A stretch of 35,642 bases of DNA, from positions 1 through 35,642 of the forward strand of contig JAKLFP010000013.1 in assembly GCA_022711115.1 (NCBI GenBank), given 5' to 3'. A program made the position numbers and the translations under genes. Shown piece by piece: positions 25,505 through 34,135 of the stretch. Numbering within the stretch: the first letter of the stretch is position 1; each line of letters starts with the position of its first letter. The stretch comes from Candidatus Omnitrophota bacterium (GTDB lineage Bacteria; Omnitrophota; Omnitrophia; Omnitrophales; Aquincolibacteriaceae). The notes under the pieces are model-generated. The model did not search any database. It saw nothing but the letters and a program-made list of their open reading frames with translations, and was not told the DNA's origin.

Positions 25505-26622
25505 GCCTTCTTATTTCGTCCGCCTTTCCGTTTGCTTTTTCACATGCGCAGGAAGCGGGTACCCTCATTGAAGAGCTTAAGCTTTTTTCTAAGGCCATCG
25601 GGGTGATTTGTGAAGCTTACCCTGAGGATGTGAAACCGAGGAATTTGCTTTATGAAGCTGCAAAAGGAATGCTGAGTTCGTTGGATAAGTATTCGCAATT
25701 TGTTGATCCTGAACTTTACAAACTGGTTCAAATTCATATGAAAGGTGAATATGCGGGTATCGGGGCTATCCTACAGATGGTAGATGATAAAATCGGCATT
25801 CGTGGGTTAGAACCAGGGAAACCTGCGGAGATGGCAGGCCTTCATGTCGGGGATATCATTCTTAAAATCGATGGCGTTTCGATAGAAAAAAAGCAGGTGG
25901 CAGATGTTTCCGCGCTTTTAAGGGGAGAAGCGAATACTCCCGTTGTTGTTACGATTCTCAGGGGGCCTCCGGCTCAGGTATTGGATATCACGATCCAGCG
26001 GAAGATTATTGAAATCAAAGCCGTTCAGGATTCCCGTATGGTCGGTAAATCTCTAGCCTACTTTCGCTTATCAGCATGGCAAGAGCACACGACCACGCAA
26101 ACGGAAAAAACGCTTGATGATCTAAAAAAGCAGGGAATGAAAGCCCTGATCGTAGATCTCAGGAACAATGACGGTGGATTATTGACCCAAGCGGTTTCTC
26201 TGGCGGAAAAATTTTTGGAGAAAGATAAAAAAATTGTTTCTGTGCTCAGTAAAATAGCAGAGCAACGGAAGGAATACTTTAATTCCCAGAAAGGGAAGTA
26301 TCTGAATCTGCCTATGGTCATTCTTGTGAACGATAAGAGCGCCAGTGCTTCGGAAGTTTTTGCAGGAGCACTTCAGGATCATAAACGCGCGACCATTGTG
26401 GGTGTTCAGACCTTCGGCAAAGGTTCGGTCCAATCGATGATTCCTTTTGACGACGTGAGCGCACTCAAACTGACAACGGCGAAGTACGTGACACCATCTG
26501 GGAAGGTGATTGACAAGGTTGGCTTGACGCCGGATAAAGTGGTTTCTAATGATCCCGAAGGAACGCCTGGTAATGATCGGCAGATACTTGAGGCAATTGC
26601 AATTTTCAAGGAGTTTATGTAA
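25471..26622 (+). CDS. C-terminal processing protease (S41, CtpA/CtpB-like)
   Basis: The 383-residue periplasmic serine protease has a signal peptide (cleavage probably after SHA, about residue 26) and a helical N-terminal region. A PDZ domain follows (about 90-175; EYAGIGAILQM, PAEMAGLHVGDIILKIDGVS). The S41 core contains ALIVDLRNNDGG and NDKSASASEVFAGALQDHKRA, with the catalytic pair S292 and K317 (TFGKGSV) spaced as in CtpB. It trims C-termini of exported proteins. Coupling to gspK suggests processing of a secretion-related substrate, but Ctp genes often sit near unrelated genes. Confidence 0.93.
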   Translation: MGRRVRRFALISLLISSAFPFAFSHAQEAGTLIEELKLFSKAIGVICEAYPEDVKPRNLLYEAAKGMLSSLDKYSQFVDPELYKLVQIHMKGEYAGIGAILQMVDDKIGIRGLEPGKPAEMAGLHVGDIILKIDGVSIEKKQVADVSALLRGEANTPVVVTILRGPPAQVLDITIQRKIIEIKAVQDSRMVGKSLAYFRLSAWQEHTTTQTEKTLDDLKKQGMKALIVDLRNNDGGLLTQAVSLAEKFLEKDKKIVSVLSKIAEQRKEYFNSQKGKYLNLPMVILVNDKSASASEVFAGALQDHKRATIVGVQTFGKGSVQSMIPFDDVSALKLTTAKYVTPSGKVIDKVGLTPDKVVSNDPEGTPGNDRQILEAIAIFKEFM

Positions 26623-26665
26623 TAATAACCGCAGCATTGATTTTCTCACAAGAAAGGAAAGATCC

Positions 26666-27148
26666 ATGGATAAACGTATTGGAATGGTGGGGGTGGCAGT
26701 ATTTTGCATTTTGGCCGTGGTCGTGTGTTACGGTTTTTTGAGCGGTAAGTCAGATCAAGTGACTTTAGGAGAGAAACAGGGTGGTCTGGGCATCATGTTT
26801 CCTGACATGATGAATCAGTTAAGCCAAAATATGTCTTTGTGGCCCCGCATGAATCAGGATGAAAAGAAGCTGGCGGTGAGTGCTGTGATTGGTCTTTATA
26901 AGACCAGAGAAAACAGCGCTATTCTAAATACGCCGGAATTTTATGTTGGAAAGATCGATGATACGCTTAAGTCGGATCCGAGTGTATCAAATTTAAGTAT
27001 CATGGCTATGTTGAGGATTCTTGCGATAATGGAATACGATTATTACAACGGTCAAGACAAAGACACTTTAGCGCGCCAGATTTTGGGAGAAAAAGGATTT
27101 ACGGAAAATCAACGAAGGCGTCAGCTGGAGCAACAGCAGGCAAAGTGA
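26666..27148 (+). CDS. Membrane-anchored protein of unknown function
   Basis: 160 residues with one N-terminal transmembrane or signal-anchor segment (about 5-25), then a mostly helical, Met/Gln-rich domain ending in a Gln-rich tail (RRRQLEQQQAK). No family is recognised. The start at 26666 has AGAAAGGAAAG upstream; a longer frame from 26549 would overlap the protease gene and is rejected. It is the last gene before a strong terminator, so it closes the gspK-protease operon. Confidence 0.68.
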   Translation: MDKRIGMVGVAVFCILAVVVCYGFLSGKSDQVTLGEKQGGLGIMFPDMMNQLSQNMSLWPRMNQDEKKLAVSAVIGLYKTRENSAILNTPEFYVGKIDDTLKSDPSVSNLSIMAMLRILAIMEYDYYNGQDKDTLARQILGEKGFTENQRRRQLEQQQAK

Positions 27149-27170
27149 ATTTTAAACAAAAAGAGAATTT

Positions 27171-27209
27171 AAAAAGCGGGATGCGGTGACACGCCTCCCG
27201 CTTTTTTTC
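27171..27209 (+). terminator. Rho-independent terminator after the gspK/protease operon
   Basis: The left arm AAAAGCGGGA pairs with TCCCGCTTTT around a loop of about 14 bases, followed by a T run. The paired G-C core and U tract are classic. It separates the plus-strand secretion operon from the convergent minus-strand pair starting at 28731/29198. Confidence 0.85.
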
Positions 27210-27273
27210 TATGGCTTCTTGTGTGTCCTGAGGCAGGCTGTTTTTTCGCTTCGATGTGTGCTATGGAATAAAA

Positions 27274-28731
27274 TTAAAATTTTTCTTCTTGCTTTAAATT
27301 GTTTTCAGGGATTTTTGGGGACTTGGTGAACGTGAGCGCCTCGAAACTGAAAGCGATAGCCAGGATCCCGGAATGAAGCAGCAATCGGTCAAAAGTTGTC
27401 TTGATTTGATATATAATATTATAAGCGGTAGTTTGAAGTGCTAAAAGGTTGCCGAGATTAATCAGAATCACGATCAGAAAAAGAAACCAGGTAGTTCGTG
27501 TCTGATCTGTTTTTTTTCTCAATCCTAAAACGAGAGCGCCTGCAAGGGAAAATTCCCATAATCCTTTCCAAAGCTCAAAAGAACTCATATAGGCAAAAAA
27601 AGCCTCAAAAATTATGCGAGTTCTGTTGAAATCCCCAAGGATGAGGCCTAAATAATCCTCGGCGGTTCTTTTGGGGCCCAGGTATTCCCCTGTGGTTCCT
27701 AAGAAAACTTTTAAGAGAATCGTTGCCAGAAGAGGCAGTGACGATCCGAGCATGAACCCGATAGCTGATTTCGTTAAAGTTTTAATCTTGCCACGGTGCT
27801 TGAAATAAAGGACCAGTATGAAAGCGAGGAAAATCCATAACAAAAATAAAAGCCCTTCATTTTTAGTCCAGCTCGCAAATCCGGCCATCAGGCCAGATAG
27901 AAAGAAAAGATTCTTTTGCTGGGATTGAAGACTGAGCACCATGATAAGTCCGCTAGCCGTCATGAAGAAAGCAAGAGGGATGTCAGCGTATTGGGCGGTG
28001 GCCCAGAAACGGTAATGTCCTATTGCGAGAAAAAAAGCACCTCCTATCCAACCTGAGATCAGGGAAACGCGTTCTGCCAAATACCAGGTTAAAAACAAGG
28101 CGCAGGAAATGTAAAACCCTAATGCAGCGATAGGTCCGAAGACCAAAGACTCATAGCCTAAGCCATTCCATCCCCAGACAAGGAGGGTGGGTAAAAGAAG
28201 AGGGTAATCAGGATGCGTCCAAAAAATCTGGGGAGAAAACATCCTTCGCCATTCTTCGGGATTTCGAAACATAAATTCGGCTTTTACGGTCCACGCATAA
28301 CGGGCATCCCAACCCCCGGAAATATTTAGGGCAGTTGAGAGCAAAAAATGATGTGTTGCCGCAGCAAGGGTTGCAAGGAAAAGAATACAACTTGCGACAT
28401 GGAGCAGGCGGTTGGGTAGCCGGTGCTTATCAATAAGATTCTTGGTGAAAAAAACAGGGAATCGATAGGGAGAAGGAACCCAGGGCCAAAGATATTGAGC
28501 GAGGAGTATGGTCATGATTAAGGTGATGATGATGGAAATGGACTTTGCTTGAATCGGGTTAAATAGATAAGAAAAGAACAGAGCTAACGAACAGATCCCA
28601 AAACCGGTTGGCAAAGAAGCGCCCAAGAGAAAAAGAATTTTGTAGCGGAGTTTGATTTTTTTAAGCAATACACTCAACGTAAGGAATCCAAGGATAAAAG
28701 GGATGAAACATGATTTCAGAATAATCGTCAT
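27274..28731 (-). CDS. GT-C family membrane glycosyltransferase (PMT_2-like)
   Basis: The 485-residue protein has about 11-12 transmembrane segments. After the second to third hydrophobic region comes GGWDARYAWTVKAEFMF, matching the acidic first-loop motif of GT39/PMT-type GT-C enzymes. Later come QYADIPLAFFM and SWTKNEGLLFLLW, also typical. Such enzymes use polyprenyl-phosphate sugars, which the family 2 enzyme at 20622-21329 could make. The acceptor is unknown (lipid, protein or glycan). Its start overlaps the stop of the upstream gene by four bases. Confidence 0.7.
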   Translation of the reverse strand: MTIILKSCFIPFILGFLTLSVLLKKIKLRYKILFLLGASLPTGFGICSLALFFSYLFNPIQAKSISIIITLIMTILLAQYLWPWVPSPYRFPVFFTKNLIDKHRLPNRLLHVASCILFLATLAAATHHFLLSTALNISGGWDARYAWTVKAEFMFRNPEEWRRMFSPQIFWTHPDYPLLLPTLLVWGWNGLGYESLVFGPIAALGFYISCALFLTWYLAERVSLISGWIGGAFFLAIGHYRFWATAQYADIPLAFFMTASGLIMVLSLQSQQKNLFFLSGLMAGFASWTKNEGLLFLLWIFLAFILVLYFKHRGKIKTLTKSAIGFMLGSSLPLLATILLKVFLGTTGEYLGPKRTAEDYLGLILGDFNRTRIIFEAFFAYMSSFELWKGLWEFSLAGALVLGLRKKTDQTRTTWFLFLIVILINLGNLLALQTTAYNIIYQIKTTFDRLLLHSGILAIAFSFEALTFTKSPKIPENNLKQEEKF

Positions 28732-29198
28732 GGCAGCTTCTCCCCAATGCCTTTGCCATTGCCCAAGGAGTGGATCAATTTATAGCCTGTTTCATGAGCC
28801 CGCTTTTCGGCGAGGGTATCTGTTGAACAAAAAATGATCGCTTTTTTTTCAGTGGGAAAAGGTACAATGAATCTTGGGGTAAAATATCTTTGAGCAGCTT
28901 GCAACTGTTCTGTGGTGGCGTTCTCAGGACTATAAGGGGTGTCCATGAGAAAGTAGATATTTTCTTTAGGGGGAAGAAACGGGTCAAAAACCGAAAAAGG
29001 TGCCCCAGGATCAAAAAAGCGGAAGATCTTCTCATCCTTGGAGAAAAGAAATTTTTTTAGCACGAGGGCTTGATCTGCGGTCGCAGGGATCTGAGTGGTT
29101 AGGATGATTAAAAGAATGATCCCGTAAAAAATGGCATTTCCGGCCTCGGGAACAACGGAGGATGCTTTTTTGAGAAAAGGTATTGCTTGATTTCGCAT
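28728..29198 (-). CDS. Single-pass membrane protein of unknown function
   Basis: 156 residues if started at ATG 29198; a TTG at 29222 gives eight more. One transmembrane segment (about 24-42) is followed by a soluble domain with PFSVFDPFLPPKENIYFLMD and YFTPRFIVPF. This resembles the extracytoplasmic loop-domain end of GT39-type enzymes that report on a residence or donor site, but I cannot assign it. It is coupled to the GT-C gene by an ATGA overlap (28728-28731), so the two probably act together. No convincing ribosome binding site is present at either start. Confidence 0.6.
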   Translation of the reverse strand: MRNQAIPFLKKASSVVPEAGNAIFYGIILLIILTTQIPATADQALVLKKFLFSKDEKIFRFFDPGAPFSVFDPFLPPKENIYFLMDTPYSPENATTEQLQAAQRYFTPRFIVPFPTEKKAIIFCSTDTLAEKRAHETGYKLIHSLGNGKGIGEKLP

Positions 29199-29286
29199 AG
29201 AGATGAGTTTAGTATAACGCAATATTGATTTTTTAAAACGATCATTTTTAAGTGGCCATTATTTTAAACTTAAGGAGGAACCCTTA

Positions 29287-29796
29287 ATGAAGAAAATACT
29301 TGCAGGTTGTTTGTGTCTAGTATGCGTTTTAGTGTTTGCCGGTTTTGATTGGGGATTTCGTAAGAGTGAGAATACAGCCACAACAAAAAACGAGTCTTCT
29401 TCGATGCAGACTTCTTCTACAAACAGTCCAAGCAATGTTGCTGGGCCAACAACGGTGAATGCTACGGCGATAGCAACAGCCGCAAAAGTTGTGGGTTCCG
29501 GGACTCCAGAAGAACAAAGAATGCGAATGGATGCTTTGATGCGAGTTGCCAAGATCATGGCGGCGAAAAATCAACCTCCTCAAGCTTCTCAGAATGTTGT
29601 ATCTGCCCCTCAGCCTGATAGATACGAAATGCCAACTCCGGAAAGTGTCGCATCAGAACCGCAGGTTTCTACATATGAAGTACCGAATTCCGAAAATGTT
29701 GTATCGGAACCGCAGACTTCTACCTACGAAACACCCGGTGACCAAAGCGATATGCAAACCTTCCAAGAGAATACGCAGGTTTTCTCAAACGAGTAG
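29287..29796 (+). CDS. Small secreted low-complexity protein
   Basis: 169 residues with a signal peptide (MKKILAGCLCLVCVLVFAGF), then Ser/Thr/Asn-rich sequence. A short helical stretch (about 75-98, EEQRMRMDALMRVAKIMAAK) follows, then three imperfect repeats of a Y-E-x-P-x-x-E-x-V-x-S-E-P-Q-x-S-T motif. Probably disordered, periplasmic or surface exposed. AAGGAGG lies nine bases before ATG. It is monocistronic, ended by a terminator. No family recognised. Confidence 0.65.
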   Translation: MKKILAGCLCLVCVLVFAGFDWGFRKSENTATTKNESSSMQTSSTNSPSNVAGPTTVNATAIATAAKVVGSGTPEEQRMRMDALMRVAKIMAAKNQPPQASQNVVSAPQPDRYEMPTPESVASEPQVSTYEVPNSENVVSEPQTSTYETPGDQSDMQTFQENTQVFSNE

Positions 29797-29849
29797 CTTT
29801 AAAATTTAATCACGGATTGTAAGAAGAATCGAGTTTTGAAGAAAATCGG

Positions 29850-29887
29850 AACCCCTGGGCTCTTTAATGAGGGCGCAGGGGTTTTTT
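29850..29887 (+). terminator. Rho-independent terminator
   Basis: AACCCCTG pairs with CAGGGGTT around an 18-base loop that contains a further partial pairing, followed by TTTTTTG. It ends the 29287-29796 gene. The rest of the 245-base gap to the next gene holds one inverted repeat and no gene. Confidence 0.82.
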
Positions 29888-29974
29888 GTATTGCTTTTTT
29901 CTCTTTGTCAGTAATCCATCCGACACAAAAATAAAGAGAAACGGCAGCAGCTTCTTGGGTTCGTGTATCCTTTT

Positions 29975-29996
29975 AAATAATCCCGAAAGATTATTT
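29975..29996. promoter_or_regulatory. Inverted repeat upstream of the metalloprotease-TPR gene
   Basis: A perfect 8-bp palindrome AAATAATC/GATTATTT with six bases between lies 45 bases before the start at 30042. Position and symmetry fit an operator for a dimeric regulator; a weak RNA hairpin is the alternative. No clear -35/-10 pair can be assigned nearby. Confidence 0.35.
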
Positions 29997-30041
29997 GAAG
30001 CTGTTGATTTAGTTCATTCCTGAAAAGACGATATTATCTAT

Positions 30042-31880
30042 ATGCGCAAAATCATAAGATACTTTTTAATATTTTCTTTATTGCTGACCTCTTTTAAAAT
30101 CCCAGTCGATGCTGCTGTTTCTTATCGGAATATCAAGGTGGGGATTGCCGTCGCGCCCGGGTTTAGAGCGCAGCCGAATTGGCGATCAGAATTCGAACAA
30201 CGATTGGCTTATGTTTCCAGAATTTTTGAAAGTGAATTCAAGGTTCGTTTCGTTCCTGTTAAATGGTACGAGTGGTCTGTTGCTACAGAACGAGAGGAGC
30301 CGCGTGTTCTTATGGAGGATCTTATGTCCCGTTTTCCGCTGACCGACGTGGACATTATGATCGGTCTGACGAGCGTCAAAAACGATCCAAAACAGTCTAT
30401 TCGAGATCCGCACACCATTGGTCAGGCACGGCCTCTTTCCGGATATCTTGTGTTGCGCTACCCTATGAGCCGTTTATTCAAGGTCCAGGAGCAAACGGTT
30501 CTAGCGCATGAGATCGGACATCTTTTTGGCGCAATTCATACGAATGATCCTTCGGACATCATGTTTCCGGTGATGAACAAGCAGTTGCCTTCCAGGTTCG
30601 ATCGTGAAAATGATGAAATTATTATGGAAACGCGGGATATCGACTTTAGAAAAGGAGTGGAAGCCCTCTCCAAACCTGCGATCCAAAAGCTTCTAGGATC
30701 TTACATCAAGATGGTGGCCCAGGAGCAGCCTTTCGATTTTTTTTATATGTTGGGTGTTCTCTATTTGAGTCTAGGGCAAAATGAAAATGCTATCAATGCA
30801 TGGAAGAAAGCTTCCACAATCCTGCCGTCTTACCCGCGTATTCACTATGACCTTGGCATGCTCTATTACAAAATGGGATCGACACAGGCTGCTGTCAGAG
30901 AACTGACCCAGGCAGTGCAGGGTTTCCGTTTTGCCAGTGAAAATCGCGAAAAGATGATGGCGCTTGTCGCTCTAGGTGATGTCTATCAGTCCCAGAAGGA
31001 TTATGCGACTGCTTATAATGCTTATACGAGGGCTTTGGCGTTGGATCCAAAGAATAAAGCCATCAAGACGAATTTGGCGTTTCTCCTTATGAAAACGGGG
31101 CATACGGAAAATGCCATTCGTGAATTTGAGGCGTTGCTTTTTCAGGATCCCGAAAATGTCAAACTGTTAGCCCATTTGGGGATTGCCTATTATGAATCGA
31201 AACGTTTTCTTGAGAGTGAGAGATATTTGAATCGGGCGCTTGCAAAATTGAAAGGCGGCAGTCCTGAAAGTGCGGAGGTCCATAACTATTTGGCAAAAAT
31301 TTTTCTCCGGACAAAGCAGACCAAAAAGGCATTAACTCATTTTCAGATTGCGTGTACGGCCAGCCCCAGTTTGGATTGTTACAAGGGGTTGGCTCAAATG
31401 TATTTTGAACTTGGCCAGTGGGATGATTGCATCAGCACCTTAGCGACGGTTCTCCAGGCCCAAAAAGATGATCCGGACGTTTATGGAACTTTGGGTGTCG
31501 CGTTCCTGCAAAAAGGGAATTATGAGAAAGCCATTCCGATTCTTCGCGAGGGGCTGCGTTATACGACGGATAATAAAAAAAGCGCATTGTTCTATCAGAA
31601 TATCGGCCATATTTTGATTCAATTACAGCAATACGATTTTGCAGAAAAAGAGTTTCTGATGGCAATCAGCAAAGATTGGAATAATGTCGATTGCCATCAA
31701 GGTTTGGCCGTAGCGTATTTGGGAATGCAAAGATTCCCCGAGGCTAGAAAGGAATTCGAAAATATTCTTCGCATTGACCCCAAGAATCAGAAAGCCAAAG
31801 AAATGATCCGGAAGATTGATAAAGTCATAAGCCAACCCATCCCCATGGATTTCCAAATCCAGGGAGATATTTCATCATGA
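30042..31880 (+). CDS. Exported matrixin-like metalloprotease fused to TPR repeats
   Basis: The 612-residue protein has a signal peptide (about 1-24, cleavage near VDA). A metzincin-type protease domain follows, with zinc site HEIGHLFGAIH (H156, H160, H166, catalytic E157) and Met-turn SDIMFPVM (M174). From about residue 225 to 600 there are about ten TPR units (repeated LGxxYxxxGxxxxAxxxxxxALxLDPxN). The protease should act in the periplasm, with TPRs binding substrate or partners. It overlaps the CBS gene by four bases (ATGA). The fusion is unusual; no usual ribosome binding site is visible at the ATG. Confidence 0.85.
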   Translation: MRKIIRYFLIFSLLLTSFKIPVDAAVSYRNIKVGIAVAPGFRAQPNWRSEFEQRLAYVSRIFESEFKVRFVPVKWYEWSVATEREEPRVLMEDLMSRFPLTDVDIMIGLTSVKNDPKQSIRDPHTIGQARPLSGYLVLRYPMSRLFKVQEQTVLAHEIGHLFGAIHTNDPSDIMFPVMNKQLPSRFDRENDEIIMETRDIDFRKGVEALSKPAIQKLLGSYIKMVAQEQPFDFFYMLGVLYLSLGQNENAINAWKKASTILPSYPRIHYDLGMLYYKMGSTQAAVRELTQAVQGFRFASENREKMMALVALGDVYQSQKDYATAYNAYTRALALDPKNKAIKTNLAFLLMKTGHTENAIREFEALLFQDPENVKLLAHLGIAYYESKRFLESERYLNRALAKLKGGSPESAEVHNYLAKIFLRTKQTKKALTHFQIACTASPSLDCYKGLAQMYFELGQWDDCISTLATVLQAQKDDPDVYGTLGVAFLQKGNYEKAIPILREGLRYTTDNKKSALFYQNIGHILIQLQQYDFAEKEFLMAISKDWNNVDCHQGLAVAYLGMQRFPEARKEFENILRIDPKNQKAKEMIRKIDKVISQPIPMDFQIQGDISS

Positions 31881-32314
31881 GAGACATTCTTTTAAAGGAT
31901 GTTATGGTCACCAAAGTGGTTACCGCTTTTATAAAAGACTCGCTTAGCAAGACGGAAGAAAAATTTCGTTTGCATGGTATTCGCCACCTTCCGGTTGTTG
32001 ATGATAAAAAACGTGTGGTCGGCATGTTCACTCAAAGAGATCTCATGCGCTGCTTAGCACCTCGCAAGACCGAGGACGGATATATTTTCGATAAAGAACA
32101 ACTGGATCGCTTTATACTGGAGTATGTCATGGCAAAGGACCCTGTCACGTTGGGGCCGGAAGATACTTTGCGGCATGTGATCGATATTATGGCGCGAGAC
32201 AAGTTTGGCTGTATCCCGATCGTCAGATCAGATGGTGTTTTGCTTGGGATTGTCACTCAGATCGATGTTCTTAAATATATTGCCCGATGGTTTCGAGAGG
32301 AAGATAATAAGTGA
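31877..32314 (+). CDS. CBS-domain pair protein
   Basis: 145 residues formed almost wholly by two CBS domains: about 5-60 (VMVTKVVTAFIKDSLSKTEE, HLPVVDDKKRVVGMFTQRDL) and about 72-140 (VMAKDPVTLGPEDTL, CIPIVRSDGVLLGIVTQIDVL). Such pairs bind adenosine nucleotides and regulate partner proteins in the cytoplasm. Coupling to a secreted protease-TPR gene is odd, since the two products should be in different compartments. Confidence 0.9.
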   Translation: MRDILLKDVMVTKVVTAFIKDSLSKTEEKFRLHGIRHLPVVDDKKRVVGMFTQRDLMRCLAPRKTEDGYIFDKEQLDRFILEYVMAKDPVTLGPEDTLRHVIDIMARDKFGCIPIVRSDGVLLGIVTQIDVLKYIARWFREEDNK

Positions 32315-32354
32315 AAATTTATCGCCGAAAAACTATCAAGAGTTTCACTTTTTA
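32305..32354 (+). terminator. AT-rich hairpin at the end of the CBS gene
   Basis: AATAAGTGAAA (including the CBS stop) can pair with TTTCACTTTTT with one mismatch and a loop of about 26 bases. It ends in a T run just before the pilin gene. It may be a weak terminator. The T run overlaps a TTTTAAAC motif. Confidence 0.3.
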
Positions 32355-32388
32355 AACGATGATTATTGAAGAAGGAAGGATCTAACGT

Positions 32389-32862
32389 ATGCCCAAAAGC
32401 CTTAAACACAATTATTTTGGCCGTGGATTTACCCTAGTTGAAATTATGATCGTTGTTGCTATTCTGGGACTTCTGGTCGCCTTGGCACTTCCGAATTTTC
32501 TAAGGATGAGGCTGGATGCTAATGAATCGCTGATTCGCGAAGACTTGCGCATTTTTAGTACGGCAAATGAGTCTTACCGTTCTATGCGCAATCCTCCATC
32601 TTATGCTGCGGATATTCAGACCCTGATCACACAAAATTATCTCGATAACACATGGCTGAATCCCGGGAATAAGCATGGCTATAATTTTGTTTATACCGTC
32701 AATCCTAACGGCGCAGTTTACTCGGTCGAAGCGGATGTTTTGAACTTTAATGTTTCAGGAATACATTATTATTGCGTGGATCAAAGTGGTGTGATTGTGA
32801 TGGGCAATGCCGCGGGGCTTGGTACGGTCAATGGATGTGTCGGGGGAACCCCGATCGGTTAA
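32389..32862 (+). CDS. Type IV pilin-like protein
   Basis: 157 residues with prepilin peptidase site G|FTLVE (about residues 13-18) and hydrophobic helix IMIVVAILGLLVALALP, followed by a small C-terminal domain. Two cysteines near the end (YYCVDQ and GCVGG) could form the pilin disulfide. The signature resembles GspG/PilA-type pilins, but the GspG calcium-loop hallmarks are absent, so it may be a pilin for a separate filament. GAAGGAAGGA precedes the start. It is convergent with the radical SAM gene, and both stop codons lie in one TTAA. Confidence 0.88.
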   Translation: MPKSLKHNYFGRGFTLVEIMIVVAILGLLVALALPNFLRMRLDANESLIREDLRIFSTANESYRSMRNPPSYAADIQTLITQNYLDNTWLNPGNKHGYNFVYTVNPNGAVYSVEADVLNFNVSGIHYYCVDQSGVIVMGNAAGLGTVNGCVGGTPIG

Positions 32863-34022
32863 TGCAATAGAGTGATCATCTTTTTGTAATTTTTGAGATT
32901 GGGAACAGGTAATTTGAGATCAGCAAAGCGCTGATAAATGGATTTGTGAAATAAATAATCGAGATCTTGGTTGCTTTGGGGAGAAAACCCCATAACTTCC
33001 TGCCAAACCGTTGGGTTCTCCATACAAAAATAAATAAATACTTTTTTCCATTTTTTCCGGATCTCTGCATAAAGGTAGCGGTACAAAGCTGTCCGTTCAG
33101 GACGAAAATAACGAATTTTTCCGTCTAACCCCTTCACCCACGGTGCCGTTGTAATTTTTGATTTTGGGAATCGTTTGTCGATGATCTTTTTGAGAGAAGG
33201 TGGAAAACGAAGACTTCCAAGGCTGATCCACATCACGTCGCCTTCAGGAATTTGTTGAGTCAACTCCTGAATAAGCCACTTGTACTTTTTTTTCCATCCG
33301 GGCAGTATCAGTAAAGGATCAAAATGAAATCCGAGACGGTAGCCTTTTTGGATGACTGTTAGTGCGGAAGCGATGCGCCTTTCAAAAGAAGCGCTTTTAA
33401 ACTCTTCGGTTTTGATGAATTCCTCGGGATTGAGCGACCAGGAGATCAACACATTGCTTTTCGGGATTTTCGGGAGGTGTTCAATGAGATCTGTTTTAGT
33501 CTTGATCTCGAGAATTATCTTTTTTTGGAGGGCATAGCGGATAAGTTTTTCGTTGAGCCTGGTGAGCGGGTCAAGAGCAAGACTGTCCGTGAGTTCTCCG
33601 GTTCCAAAGCGAAATAAGCGCTTCGGATAATTTTTGACCAGAATATTCATTTCTTTTGTGATGTTTTCAATGTTGGTATAAATCGTAATCAAAGGCATAT
33701 TCAAGTAATGCTGCAGGATGCAGTACGTACAGTCGAGGGGGCAATGGGTCTGTGCATTGATCGTCCAGTATTGGCAGCAAAGATAATCCTGGCCTGTGGC
33801 AGGGCAGGGCTTGAGAAATGGGCCTTTAAATTCGGTGAGCCATAAGGTTCTTTTTCCGGCGCTGATGGTGATGCTCTCCGTTTGCTTGAAAAACCGATCT
33901 TTATCCGAGACCATGGTGATGGGAACATGGCTCAGTTTCTTTAAAATCAGCTTCGCCAGCGCGCTGTTTTGTACATGCTTGTCTAAATAAATCCGCTCGA
34001 TTATTGGTCTGGAATCTAACAT
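32859..34022 (-). CDS. Radical SAM protein of the spore photoproduct lyase family
   Basis: 387 residues. The [4Fe-4S]-binding cysteines are in HCPLDCTYCILQHYLN (C94, C98, C101; CxxxCxxC). The flanking KPCPATGQDYLCCQYWTI and GTGELTDSLALD match SPL. SPL repairs spore photoproduct thymine dimers in Firmicutes. Nothing else here suggests endospores, so the role may be another DNA or RNA repair, or a different radical reaction. The conserved SPL Cys that quenches the product radical (C141 in B. subtilis) cannot be placed by eye. Confidence 0.85.
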   Translation of the reverse strand: MLDSRPIIERIYLDKHVQNSALAKLILKKLSHVPITMVSDKDRFFKQTESITISAGKRTLWLTEFKGPFLKPCPATGQDYLCCQYWTINAQTHCPLDCTYCILQHYLNMPLITIYTNIENITKEMNILVKNYPKRLFRFGTGELTDSLALDPLTRLNEKLIRYALQKKIILEIKTKTDLIEHLPKIPKSNVLISWSLNPEEFIKTEEFKSASFERRIASALTVIQKGYRLGFHFDPLLILPGWKKKYKWLIQELTQQIPEGDVMWISLGSLRFPPSLKKIIDKRFPKSKITTAPWVKGLDGKIRYFRPERTALYRYLYAEIRKKWKKVFIYFCMENPTVWQEVMGFSPQSNQDLDYLFHKSIYQRFADLKLPVPNLKNYKKMITLLH

Positions 34023-34135
34023 AATGTACTCATCGTAACCGTTGACTACAGGCTTGAGAAGTAAAAAATATCCATCGAGTTTTGGACGATAGTTGGTTTC
34101 TTCAACACAACCACCGGAGTTTTAAGATATTTTAT

